Positions 10,689 through 20,660 of a stretch of 45,565 nucleotides of DNA are shown here, piece by piece. How positions within the stretch are numbered: position 1 is the stretch's first letter; each line of letters starts with the position of its first letter. The DNA comes from Blepharisma japonicum. Taxonomy: Eukaryota; Ciliophora; Heterotrichea; Heterotrichida; Blepharismidae. The translations under genes and the position numbers were made by a program. Under the pieces are notes generated by a model. That model was not told where the DNA came from and searched no databases. It saw only the letters and a list, made by a program, of their open reading frames with translations. The DNA lies in the NCBI GenBank assembly GCA_949751835.1, contig CATKHK010000154.1, forward strand, positions 1-45,565. The letters run 5' to 3'.

Positions 10689-12275
10689 ATGGAATCTCGT
10701 AAATGCTACTTCCCTGATTGCACAGACCAGGCGAATCATATTTGTCGATGCGATAAAGTAGGTACTTTAAGCTGTACATTCCATATAATGTATCATCTAA
10801 GATCGCTAGGCATCGATCATTGCTTTGATTTTATAGAATTAAATGGGGACGCAAAAGATGCGGTAGCTGGACATCTTTTGAATGAAGAGTTTAAGCTAAG
10901 AAGATTAAAATTGATACACGAGAAAGTATTTAAGGCTGGAGATTTTGGAATCAATAAAGAAAAATTATTATCGAATATTAATGCAAATATGATTTTTGTG
11001 AATAACTTCTATAATGATGTTATTGATGGGGAAAAGCCCGAAATATCAAATTTACTAAGTTTAGATGCTAAAGAAGCAGTTGATATGACCAAGGAAATTA
11101 TCTCATCAAATGATCGTGATCGGGATCTGGAATTAGAAGAAATAGAAAACAGATGCAAGAATCTTGAAGATAAAATTTCTCTAACAGAAGAAAATCTTAA
11201 GGACCTTGAGCAAGCTAAAAATTTAAATCAAACCAATATAGACAATATCATGATTGACTTAGACAACTTAAAAACATATAAGAAAGACTCAGAACAAGAA
11301 ATTTCACTGCTAATAAATAGCCAAGATAATATGAAGACAGACTTAAAAACAGATAGAGAAAACTTAGTAAAAGAAATTCAATTCAATATGAAGACAGATC
11401 TCGATAACTTAAAAAGAGATAAAAGAAACTTAGAAATAAATAATAAAGAGCTAGAAGATAAGCTCCAAAGAATGAATTCTGATTTTCAAACTAAAATCCG
11501 AAAAACCCAATTATCAAGTTTTTGCATTATTTTTGCTCTTCTAGTTATATTTTCAATGCTTTTATATTGGAGAGATAAAAATAACGATAAGCTTTTAGAA
11601 AATCGCATAATAAATACTTATCGTTCAATTATCTTTCCTGACCCTCAAAACATTGAAATCAGCAAAAAAGAAAATGAATTAGGTTTTATCTTATTAAATG
11701 AAAAAAAATATGAGGAAGGATTATTACATTTTAACAAGGCACTCCAACTCAATCCAAATGATGACACAATTTTATATAATCAAGGAGTCACTCTTTATAA
11801 GCTAAAAAGATATGAAGACGCTAGAAATAGTTTAAAAGAAGCCACCAGGATAAATCCAAATAACCATGATGCACAAAATTATATAGGAAGTACCTTCCTT
11901 TATCAAGCAAAGTTTAAGCAAGCAATAGAATATTACGATAAAGCAATTAAGATAGACCCAAATAATTCAATCTATCATTCTAATAAAGGATGGGCCCTAG
12001 AAAAATTAGAAAGATATGAAGACGCTAGAAATAGTTTTAAAGAAGCCATAAGGATTAATTCAAATAACTATGATGCACAAAATGGTATAGGAAACACCTT
12101 CTACTATGAACAAAAGTTTAATCAAGCAATAGAATATTACGATAAAGCAATTAATATAGACCCAAATAATTCAATCTATCATTCTAATAAAGGACACGCC
12201 CTACAAAAATTAGGAAAGCAACAAGAAGCTGATCAGTGCTTTAAAAAGGCCGAAAAATTAAAAAATAATTCATAG
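10689..12275 (+). CDS. B-box-like zinc motif, long coiled coil, membrane segment and six TPRs
   Basis: 528 residues, open with no TGA; its tryptophans are TGG. The zinc pattern has the same spacing as the gene at 8204 (C6, C11, C19, C21, C29, H32, H36). Residues about 135-270 form a long coiled coil rich in Asp/Lys/Asn/Leu with repeated NMKTDL and DNLK words. About 276-293 is a membrane segment (FCIIFALLVIFSMLLYW). Residues about 325-528 are six TPRs. Compared with the 369-residue paralogue it has about 90 more coiled-coil residues and a tandem duplication of two TPRs. Function is unknown; a membrane-tethered scaffold is inferred. The start is set by alignment with the other M-x4-C starts. 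Confidence 0.85.
   Translation: MESRKCYFPDCTDQANHICRCDKVGTLSCTFHIMYHLRSLGIDHCFDFIELNGDAKDAVAGHLLNEEFKLRRLKLIHEKVFKAGDFGINKEKLLSNINANMIFVNNFYNDVIDGEKPEISNLLSLDAKEAVDMTKEIISSNDRDRDLELEEIENRCKNLEDKISLTEENLKDLEQAKNLNQTNIDNIMIDLDNLKTYKKDSEQEISLLINSQDNMKTDLKTDRENLVKEIQFNMKTDLDNLKRDKRNLEINNKELEDKLQRMNSDFQTKIRKTQLSSFCIIFALLVIFSMLLYWRDKNNDKLLENRIINTYRSIIFPDPQNIEISKKENELGFILLNEKKYEEGLLHFNKALQLNPNDDTILYNQGVTLYKLKRYEDARNSLKEATRINPNNHDAQNYIGSTFLYQAKFKQAIEYYDKAIKIDPNNSIYHSNKGWALEKLERYEDARNSFKEAIRINSNNYDAQNGIGNTFYYEQKFNQAIEYYDKAINIDPNNSIYHSNKGHALQKLGKQQEADQCFKKAEKLKNNS
11808..12215 (+). repeat. 204-bp tandem duplication of a TPR pair
   Basis: AGATATGAAGACGCTAGAAA starts at 11808 and again at 12012. Each 204-base copy encodes 68 residues, two TPRs (YEDARNS, then QAIEYYDKAI...IDPNNSIYHSNKG). 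The duplication is in frame and absent from the paralogue at 8204. Confidence 0.8.
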
Positions 12276-13372
12276 TTGCAGTTTTTAATGATTAATCATC
12301 TTCAAATAATATTTTTACCGCTCTATAAAGCTTTGAAAAATTTCAGTCTGCAAATCAGACAAAGTATTAATAGATATTTGTGACATTCTTGCAGTTTTAA
12401 ACAATCATAATCATTCTAAACAATCTTTTCAATTTTTTATAGAAATAAGCTCTTGGATAATTAAAACCTTAATAGAGTTTAAAGATTTAATATTATGACA
12501 ATCGAATAATTTTCAATTAATAAAATTATGAAAGAAAGAAGCAGTGAGTTCTAAATTTTCTCTCTGATTGATAATTTCTGAAATAATTCCAGTTACTTTT
12601 GATCACAAATGCTTTTTCTGCCAACTTCTCACAGAAAGTGAGCAAAACATTTTCTCTTCTTCATGGATGATATATTTTGTTACAATATACCACAAATATT
12701 ATATTAATTAGCTCTATATAATTTCTCAGAATATTAATCACATTTTTTAAAGGTTTTAGATTAATTAACTCTTGATAAATAAGCAAATCATCTAAAAATA
12801 GAAAATTAGTATTTTTGAGGCTTCAAAATTTTTCTTATTCTCATTTTCTAATTAAAACACAGAAGATTAATATTATTTAAAGATTTATTAGAAATCCACT
12901 TTATAGAGTTAATCATGTATATTTTTATTCATTTTCTTTATTAATGTAAATTGCTTTAAAAAAATTGCAGAAATTTAATTAAGTAAAATCCAGTTTTGCA
13001 ATATTTTATTTAGATTATAATAAAATTATATAACAAAATCACCAGCTATCTTTTCTTCTATTTTTTCTCCTTAAAATTTCTCTATTAATAGCTATAATTT
13101 TAATTTCTCTTATACAAATATAGTTCATCAATTATTATTTATTCTTTCTTAATGTCATTAAACGTCTAATAACTATCATTTTAAGTTCTTTAATTCAAGT
13201 AGGTCATTCTAATAGGATATTCTTCTTAGAGTAATTTATTAATAATTCACTCGCAAAAATAAAGAATGCAAAATGTCAATCGATATTCTCTAGACACTTT
13301 ATTAATAATTCTCTCACGAATTGCTATTGAATAAAACTAGTCCTAAAGCAAATATTAAATAAAGATTATTTA
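12276..13372. other. Long AT-rich stretch without a recognised gene
   Basis: The first 500 bases match the 3' flank of the B-box/TPR gene at 8204. From about 12770 to 13372 I see nothing coding; both strands are full of TAA and TAG. Confidence 0.45.
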
Positions 13373-14787
13373 TTAAAAAGCCATAAAATCCTTAACATCT
13401 TGCACATCACAAGCTTTCTTTCTCAAATAGAAACTATAAACTTTTCTATCTGCTATCAAAAATACTATTTCTTTATGGTAGAGCATATCGCTTAATACAT
13501 TCGCATTCATTGGTATTCTTTTGCAAGATCAAATTATTTTCCCCATGTAATTAAATCATCTTCGTTTTCATATATAAAATGAGAAAAAAAGAATAAAAGC
13601 ACTTTTCCTTTGTAAACTACAAATAACTTTGAAACATAAGGTATAAGATTTAATGATGTAATTTCTGAATAAGAGTCTATAAGAATATCATAAAAAGCAG
13701 AATTATTGCCTGTTGATCCTATCAAAATGTAATATTTAAATAAAGCGCATTGCACCTTATATTCAATTTAAAGAGTATAATACGAAATTTGGCTTCACCA
13801 ATATGATTTTAAATCAAACTTCGCAACATAAAAAGAAAACCCACAGAAGGAATATATCAAAATATGAGACATAGAAATTATTATTGAAATCAAAATTTAA
13901 AATAAAAAATGATCATATTCTGCTAAACACTTTATTTGCTTACCCAAATTATTTAGGCTGAAAAATTTTAATATATGTGCTAATCGTAGATATAGAATAG
14001 ATTTTTCCATTAGCATAAATACCTCCTACATCTATAATTCTCTCATTTATAGGTACTTGTCTTTCCTCTTCAATTGGATTAATAATTACTGATTTTCTAC
14101 TGTCAGCATAAAATAATTCATTATTAGGAAGTAGACATTTTATTCCCAAAGACAAGAGATGTGGGTCATGCATTTTGTTGATTTTATTTATTTTTACTTT
14201 TTCAGCATTAAAACATTCAATGATGTTCTTTCTTGGCTATAATTTACGAATCTTATAGTCATTTTGCTAAAGCCATAATCCTGATAATACTCGAAGCACT
14301 GATTCATTGACTCCAATTTAAAAATTCCATATATTTCACGCTTGAAAATTGTTTTTATTCCTAATTTTGGATGCTTAATATAATCCATTAGGAGCCTTTT
14401 CTGATAATAAAGTTTCTATATAAGAAAGTTGCTTTGTGTTATCAATTTCTTGCCTATAGAAATAATTTCACTTACTTTTTTGTCATAAATATTTAGCTTA
14501 AATAAGGTGGATTGTGCTACTTTGTGGATTTTCTTGATTAAAGATTCTTTATCAATAACTGCTTGTTTTAATGCTTTTATTTCTGATTTATTTTAAAAAT
14601 AGCTTAAGAGCAGATTCCCTTGCTTTTTGACTGATTTCTGAAGAAATGCTGATAAAGTTGTGATCTCTTGCTAGTATGGAATGTCAGAAATATGATTTTC
14701 GCACATTAAAATAAGATATGCTTCACAGTTGAAAACAACTGAAGGATTTTCTGTGCATGCATCTATAAAGCATTTTATGCCTGACAT
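13373..14787 (-). pseudogene. B-box-like/coiled-coil/kelch-like pseudogene
   Basis: From ATG at 14787 the frame reads MSGIKCFIDACTENP, with C6, C11, C21, C29 and H32 of the family zinc motif but Phe at C19. It then hits TAG after SDIPY. A coiled-coil stretch follows (VIDKESLIKKIHKVAQS). Then MDYIKHPKLGIK to 14194, one-base loss, LGIKCLLPNNELFYADSRKS (aligning with LPNGKLFCF in the A family), KFDL...W, a TAA near 13773, ILIGSTGN, DSYSEI, KLFVVYKGKVLLF, LITWGK, another one-base loss, and a tail VYSFYLRKK ending at 13373. The kelch-like blocks are in the A-family order, but the N-terminus is B-box-like, so this is a different architecture using the same C-terminal half. Several stops and shifts mean it is dead. 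Confidence 0.55.
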
Positions 14788-14840
14788 TTTATTTATAAGT
14801 CTATAGATTTATAGAATTTCTAGAGGGTTTATAGTGCATT

Positions 14841-15050
14841 TTAACTTTTTATATGAAATTGCATTGAAAATATTTCTGAATTCCTACTGTATTGAAAATA
14901 AACGATTTTGTCAAAGCTTTTATAGTCATAATAAATTGAAATATAATTCTGAAATTTAAAAATGTTTCGTGTGTAAGTATCTGCATCAACGTGATCATAT
15001 TTTTCAATATACTGAGAAAGAAGCCCATATTTTAGTATCAATCATATCAT
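14841..15050 (-). CDS. Small ORF of unknown function
   Basis: 69 codons from ATG 15050, crossing one TGA (Trp): MIWLILKYGLLSQYIEKYDH to a TAA at 14841. Tyr/Phe/Ile-rich, no recognised motif. It sits just upstream of the B-box/kelch pseudogene on the same strand and may be a fragment. Confidence 0.25.
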
Positions 15051-15507
15051 TTTAATGTATATTTAAACCTAATATCAGTTTATTAGATTCTTTTAAGCTT
15101 GATAATCGTTTTGCTTTAAAATTTATAATTTCTCCCTTCAAGCAGTTTTATCATTATATAATTTTGATCAAATGCAAATTAAATTAATAAATCATTGATG
15201 AAAAATGCTTTCCTTGCTTAATCTCATCAATAAATAAGGGTATTTCTTTTATTACTAAAGTATTACATATAAAATTTTTAAAATATTTATATATTTAACC
15301 ATTTTAAATTTTAAAGTAATTTTTTAAGAATTTATTATAAATAATTTGAAGCGAAAATTATAAAAATATTTATCTTGATGTTCTTAATTTTAAAAATATC
15401 TGAGAAACATACTTTTATTTGTTATTAAATGGAAAAGCGAATCTGCGAAATCTAAATTCCCATTTTAATAATTAATATCAATTTTAAAAAAAGTTGAATA
15501 AATTATA
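15051..15507. other. AT-rich spacer
   Basis: No gene, repeat or RNA recognised on either strand. Confidence 0.4.
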
Positions 15508-15651
15508 ATGAGAACTTACAAATGTTTTATGCCTAGATGCCAGGACGAGCCTAAATACATTTGTTTATGTGATAACGCTGAAACTTACTGTTGTAGCCAT
15601 CATTGTATAAACCATGCAACAGAAAACGTCATAATTTCTATGCATTCTTAG
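15508..15651 (+). pseudogene. B-box-like N-terminal fragment
   Basis: 47 codons from ATG 15508 to TAG 15651. The zinc pattern is complete: C6-x4-C11-x7-C19-x-C21, then C29, H32 and H36 with the family spacing (KCFMPRCQDEPKYICLCDN). The reading frame stops soon after the motif, where the intact genes go on into coiled coil. A truncated gene is likely; a free-standing small zinc protein is possible. Confidence 0.5.
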
Positions 15652-15669
15652 AAATCAATATCTTTAGGG

Positions 15670-16523
15670 GGAAAAAATCAAGCAGATTCCAATTTTGATC
15701 TAAAATCAGTTATCTTTCTGACTATCAATATCTTGCAGCTTTTTATTTTACAGATCTTCGACTTATAATCTTATCTTATAGAATCTAGCAGATATAGCAT
15801 CTTAACAGTCCTTATGGACCATTTTGGTTTAAATTTCTTCCATTTCAATTCATTACACCTTCACAGCATTCTGCACCAATTTATAATGCTCTGCTTTATC
15901 TATAGTTGCTCCTCCCATCTTTTATTTATACAATCAATCTTCTGGTGCCTTCTCTTTTCTTTTCTAAATTATATTTCGTCTCTTGCCTTTATTCATTCAT
16001 CATCCTTGCCAAATTTATGGATTGTTTCATCCTAGCTTTACTATCTCGTTGCATGACTCCATCATGATTCCTTCAGTTCTTGGTATCTAAATGCTTATCT
16101 TTTTTTCAAGTAAATATTTAAGCATCCAGATCTCCTCACATTTTGCTTGAATCTTACCTACACGATTGAATTTTCTCCTTCTTTATAAAATAGTCTTGCA
16201 TCAACTCTTTTTCAATCTTCTGGCTGAATTTTAATGATTTTTATAGCTTCCAGAAACTTCCTTCAAGTCGTCCTATAATTTATTGTAAATCTTGCTCTCA
16301 GTCCCTTTCAGCAATTTTATTTGATTTTGCACAGTCTAGAGAATGCTAAATTTCTCTTTCACATACTTCACGCTTTTTGTGCTTTATTTTTATTGTAGCC
16401 TAAATCTTCTAAATTTTTCCAGTCTAACTTTAATATAAAATCTTCTATCTTTTCTCAATTTAATCATGTTTCCAAGATATTTGCATGATTTTGCAACTGA
16501 GGCATAGTCAGAAAATTATTCAT
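15670..16523 (-). pseudogene. Decayed coiled-coil gene remnant
   Basis: From ATG 16523 the minus strand reads MNNFLTMPQLQNHANILETW, then LNWEKIEDFILKLDWKNLED and on for about 65 codons with several TGA as Trp, then TAA. A second frame continues NQIKLLKGTESKIYNKL and DDLKEVSGSYKNH with TAG at positions where Gln would fit. The rest is broken, charged, helical sequence down to about 15670. It is probably a coiled-coil region of the B-box class, but there is no zinc motif to prove it. The plus-strand ORF at 15814-16035 is its shadow. Confidence 0.4.
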
Positions 16524-16678
16524 ATTTTTAATTAATCTAATAAAATAATGGAGTAACACTTCTAAATCAATATTGATACTCAAATCTATTTTGATTGATT
16601 AAATAATTTTTGTACAATTACATATCTTTAATAATCGTCTTTACTTAAAATTAGCAAAGCGAGTAATAATTATCTGTA
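16524..16678 (+). promoter_or_regulatory. 5' block of A2
   Basis: Conserved A-family leader: the perfect palindrome ATCAATATTGAT at 16566-16577, a TTTTGATTGATTAAATAATT element, CTTTAATAATCGTCTTTACTT, and GTAATAATTATCTGTA directly before the start position. Confidence 0.4.
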
Positions 16679-18120
16679 ATAGAGAGCAAATTAGAAGTAG
16701 AAATCATCGAAAATTACGAGCCAACTACAGAAGAAATTATCAAGTACGGGGCATGACTTGGTCTAACTCTCCCAGATGATGAAGATTTGCTATACATAGC
16801 TCGAGAAGGTTTGAAAGTTCCTCTTCCTCAGCAATGAAAGAGATGCAAAACTCAAGAAGGCGATATTTATTATTTCAACTCCGAAACTGGCCAAAGTGAG
16901 CATCAGCATCCATGTGAGAGTCATTATAAACAACTAATAAGAGAAGCTAAGCGTTTAAACAGGCCTGAAAACGCAAAACCTAAAGCCAAGACAAACTTGC
17001 TTAATAATCAAATAAGTAGTGATTTCAACAGTAAACTCAAAAAAAGAGAAAGCGCTTTAAACATAAACAATTTAAGAGATAAAACAGCTGAGATCTTGAG
17101 TAGACCAAACAATCCAGAATTGGAGATGGATTTCAGAGATACATGCTCAAAATATCAGGCCAATTCTAATCTTCATGATCAACAATTAGTGCAAGCTTAC
17201 CAAGATTATCTTAAAGCTTATCAGCAAAAGACATCTCTTTATAATCTTAATTGAAGAAGCAATAGAAATGTGTTAGAAATTTATAACACTGAAACTGAAA
17301 CCAAAGAATCAAAAATCTTGAAGACTCCAAGAAAACTAGACTTTGGCACTTGCATAACTCAGCTTCCAAATGGCAAGCTATTCTGTTTTAGTAATTCTTC
17401 ATACTCTGGAATTGTAGTGCTGATTGATGTGAATGGTGGTATCGAAGTGCTGCCATCTGGAACAGAAAAATCTTTGCTATTTTTATCAATTTTGCACTCT
17501 CTATTCTTTAAATTTTTTTAAAATAGTTTCATTCAGATAAATTTCAACTTAGGCAAACTCAACCTAGCATTTCTTAAAAAATCGCTAAGAAATAGCACAG
17601 AACTCATTGTGCTCAATCATCATGTATCTATTTCAACAACAGTGTCTATTGCTTTGGAGGAATATATCATGGGAATTATTTAACTTTACTTAATAGATTT
17701 GATTTGGGTTTAAAACGATGAAAGCAATTAATTCCAATTGTAGAAAGTGATTTAGACTGCAATAGTATAATATTGAATCGGAATATTTTGATTGCTGGAT
17801 ATTTAAATAAAAATCTTTGACTATATTCAATTGATATTAACTCTTTCTCCACAAATCCTTATCAGTTTACAGGGTGTTGTCGAAAGATCCTGATAAATTC
17901 AGAGAGACTGTATTTGATTGAAAGTAACAATGGATCAATTTATGAAAGCGAAATTGGAAGTTACACTAATTGGAGAAGAATAGGAAAATCAACAATGTTT
18001 GATTGTTTTCAATGGTATTGTTCATATAATAAAGGAGGAAAATACATTCTATGGAAAGATTCTATCAATACTGCTTACTACAAGTTCGATTTGTATACAA
18101 AGTTAATGAACAAACTTTAA
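16679..18120 (+). pseudogene. A2: long-form WW/kelch paralogue, start lost and interrupted
   Basis: The frame aligns with A12 from its first codon, but the ATG is ATA (16679-16681). It then reads the full N-terminal module (NYEPTTEEIIKYG, DEDLLYIAREGL), a WW-like segment with LPQQW (TGA), GDIYYFNSET and HQHPCESHYKQL, the linker, and LPNGKLFCF. At LPSG it is interrupted by a 140-base insertion (17464-17603) that brings stops and shifts the frame by two. After the insertion the kelch half resumes cleanly (CIYFNNSVYCFGG...YKFDLYTKL) to TAA. Its YLIESNNG wording is closest to A1. Removing the insert on paper would restore the frame but not the start. Confidence 0.75.
17464..17603 (+). mobile_element. 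140-bp insertion flanked by GAAC, with subterminal inverted repeats
   Basis: Comparison with intact paralogues gives exact boundaries: TCTGGAAC, insert, then TCATTGTGCTC. GAAC is present on both sides (17460-17463 and 17600-17603), as for a 4-bp target duplication. TGCTATTTTTA (17475-17485) faces TAAGAAATAGCA (17586-17597), an imperfect inverted repeat near the ends, and a local hairpin (GCATTTCTTA with TAAGAAAT) sits at the right end. It has no coding capacity. It could be a MITE or a germline-type eliminated element. Filler sequence from break repair is the alternative. Confidence 0.55.
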
Positions 18121-18512
18121 AATAGTATTTTTATCAAATAGATTTAAAATATTTTTATTACTCTTAATGATTCAGCTTGAAAACTAAAAGCTCTTACCAA
18201 TATGGTTTATATATAAAAATATAATAGAAAAGTATTAAAATTATAAGTTATAGTAATATAAGCAATTGGGTAAATCCTTAATATATCTATGCCAGCTTTT
18301 TAGAATTTTTTCAAATGTTATTTTCTACTTTATTAAAATAAATTTTCAATTTCATAATGCAAATCTATATGAAATAAATTCTAACACTTGCAATAAATCA
18401 ATATTGAGACTTAAAATCAATTTTGATTGATTAAATAATTGCTTCAGAATTATACATCTTTAATAATCGTCTTTACTTAAAATCAGCTAAACGAGAGTAA
18501 TAATTATCTGTA
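18121..18512. other. Spacer A2-A3: 3' block plus 5' block
   Basis: The first part (to about 18385) is the family 3' block with GCTTGAAAACTAAAAGCTCT. The rest is the 5' block, with ATCAATATTGAG at 18397-18408 in place of the perfect palindrome and AATAATTATCTGTA before the ATG. Confidence 0.55.
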
Positions 18513-19709
18513 ATGGAAAACAAAATAGATGGCTCGAAAGCTCCTCTTCCTAGGAAAAGAAAGCGAAGCAAAAGTCGTGAAGGCGATATTTATTATTTCA
18601 ACTCCGAAACCAGCCAAAGTGAACAGCAGAGTCCATGTGAGAGCCATTATAAACAACTAGTAATGGAAGCTAAGAGCTCGAATGAACTTAAAAATATAAA
18701 ACCTAAAACCAAGAGCTTGCTTAATTATCAAATAAGCATTACCAACGATTCCAACAGTAAGTTCAAAGAAACAGAAAATGCTTTAAACATAGAAACTTTA
18801 AGAAATAAAACAGCTGAGATCTTGAGTAGACCAAACAATCCAGAATTAGAAATTGATTTCAGAGCAACATGCTCAAATTATCAGACCAATTCTAATCTTC
18901 ATGATCCACTGCTAATGCAAGCTTACCAAGATTATCTTCAAGCTTATCAACAAAAGACATCTCTTCATATTATTAACTGAGATATAGACGAGCAAGGAAC
19001 TGAGATAGAAATTTATAACACTGAAACTGAAACCAATGAATATAAAATCTTAAAGACTCCACGAAGATTAGACACTGTTACTTGCATAACTCTGCTTCCA
19101 AATGGCAAGCTATTTTGTTTTGGTAATAGATCATACTCTGGAATTGCAGTGCTAATTGATGTGAATGGTGTAGGTGAACTGCTGCCGTCTGGAATTTGTT
19201 CTGCTTGCTCATCATGTATCTATTTTAACAACAGTATCTATTGCTTTGGAGGGTTATATAGGAATTCTTTAACTCTATCTAATAGATTTGACTTGGATCG
19301 AAAAAGATGAATTCAATTAACTCCAATGCCAAAAACTGATACATGGTGCAATAGTATAATATTTAATAGGAATATTTTGATTTGTGGATATTATTATAAA
19401 AATATTTTGCTTTACTCAATTGATATAGACTCTTTCTCAACAATTTCTTATAATTTTGTAGGGTGTCGTAGAAAGATCCTGATAAATGTAGAGAGACTTT
19501 ATTTGTTTGAAATTCCTGGATTAATTCATGAAAGCGAAATTGGAAGTTACACTAATTGAAAACGGATAGGAACATCAACATATAATGATTTGAAGGGTCA
19601 TGCGTGTTGTTCATATAATAAAGGAGGAATATACATTGGTCTCTCTGAGATTTACAGGGCTACTTACTATAAATTCGATTTAAATAATAAGTTAATAATT
19701 AGACTTTAA
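18513..19709 (+). CDS. A3: short-form WW-derived/kelch-like protein (intact)
   Basis: 398 residues with three TGA as Trp. The N-terminus reads MENKIDG and passes directly to a LP-RKRKR-CK segment: about 37 residues present in long forms are missing in frame, and the WW tryptophan is Arg. GDIYYFNSET and the HY..L helix remain. The kelch half is complete (LPNGKLFCFGN, IYCFGG, KRWIQLTPMP, YKFDLNNKL). The stretch GTEIEIYNTETETNEYKILK is shared with A10 but not with the nearest neighbours, hinting at gene conversion. The start is chosen at the conserved MEN, right after the 5' block. Confidence 0.7.
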
Positions 19710-20660
19710 AATAAATTTTTTATCAAATAGATGCTTAAAATATTTTTATTACTCTTATTACTTCAGCTTGAAAACTAAAAGCTCTTACCAATATGGTTTA
19801 TATATAAAAATATAATAGGAAAGTATTAAAATTGTAAGTTTATAATAATATAAGCACTTGGATAAATCCTTAATATATCTATGCCAACTTTATTGAATTT
19901 TTCAGATGTTATTTTCTACTTTATTAAAATAAATTTTCAATTTCATAATGTAAATCTTATAATTTTGTATATGAACTAAAGATCTGAGGATCAATTATAT
20001 TATTATTAGTCCTAAAAGTATTTAAGCAAGAATCAAAAAGGTTCCCTTTTTGAAAATAATGAAGATTTAGGCGGCTGGATAATCAAAGATTTATACTTCT
20101 AATCTTGAGATTATCAGCTTGCAACTTATTAATCTGAATTGCCTTTTTAAAAGATATATTTTTAAAATCTCAATAAATACGCTAGAACTAGAGAAGAGAA
20201 TCTTTGTGCAGAATTTACACTTGCGTTGCAGCGACCCAGAACACAAGAGATTGAAATTTGAAGGTTCAAATTGTAATTTTTTATTTTATTTAATAAAGAT
20301 TCATTCAAGCTGTCAAACTTTAGAATCATTTTTTAGGAAGATCCTTTTAGGATTATTGCTCTATTATTATTATTAATATTATTATTTTCTATATTTTCTT
20401 TTTACATATATGCAATTTATGGAAGAAAATCTATTATGCTTCAATTGATCAAAATTTATAACACAAAAGCTCCCAAAAATTTGAATCTGATAAGCTAAAG
20501 TTCAGAATAAGCTATGATAATTCAAAAACTTTAACACTTCTAATAAATCAAAATTGATACTTAAAATCTCTTTTGATTGATTAAATAATTACTTTAGAAT
20601 TATTTATCTTTAATAATTGTATTAACTTAAAATTAGCTAAGCGAGTAATAATTATCTGTA
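19710..20660. other. Spacer A3-A4 with duplicated unassigned sequence
   Basis: 3' block to about 19965, then about 560 bases also found at 36005-36545 (starting near GATCAATTATATTATTATTA), then the 5' block of A4 from about 20545. The duplicated part contains an open fragment (SLFENNEDLGGWIIKDLYF) on plus that soon meets TAA. The plus ORF at 20119-20376 is not conserved in the other copy, so I do not call it a gene. Confidence 0.5.

Larger units (their letters stand above)
10170..12770 (+). repeat. B-box/TPR duplication unit, copy 2
   Basis: Second copy of the unit at 7690-9830, in direct orientation. It is longer because of an extended coiled coil and two extra TPRs in its gene. Confidence 0.65.

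Noticed and set aside
13534-13755. Tiny introns as a general explanation of frame breaks
   Set aside because: At the breaks I checked, the offset needed is 2 modulo 3, which 15- or 16-nt introns cannot give, and no suitable GT...AG pairs were found.
15814-16035. 73-residue plus-strand ORF, Ser/Phe/His-rich
   Set aside because: Antisense shadow of the coiled-coil remnant at 15670-16523.
16390-16500. KYLGNMIKLRKD reading on minus, resembling the retrotransposon KYLGNIMKLRKD block
   Set aside because: A different frame gives a longer open stretch with Trp at TGA (NHANILETWLNWEKIEDF), and sequence beyond the short match does not follow the retrotransposon.
20119-20376. 85-residue ORF in the A3-A4 spacer
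   Set aside because: Its frame is not kept in the duplicated copy at 36120-36410; no motif.
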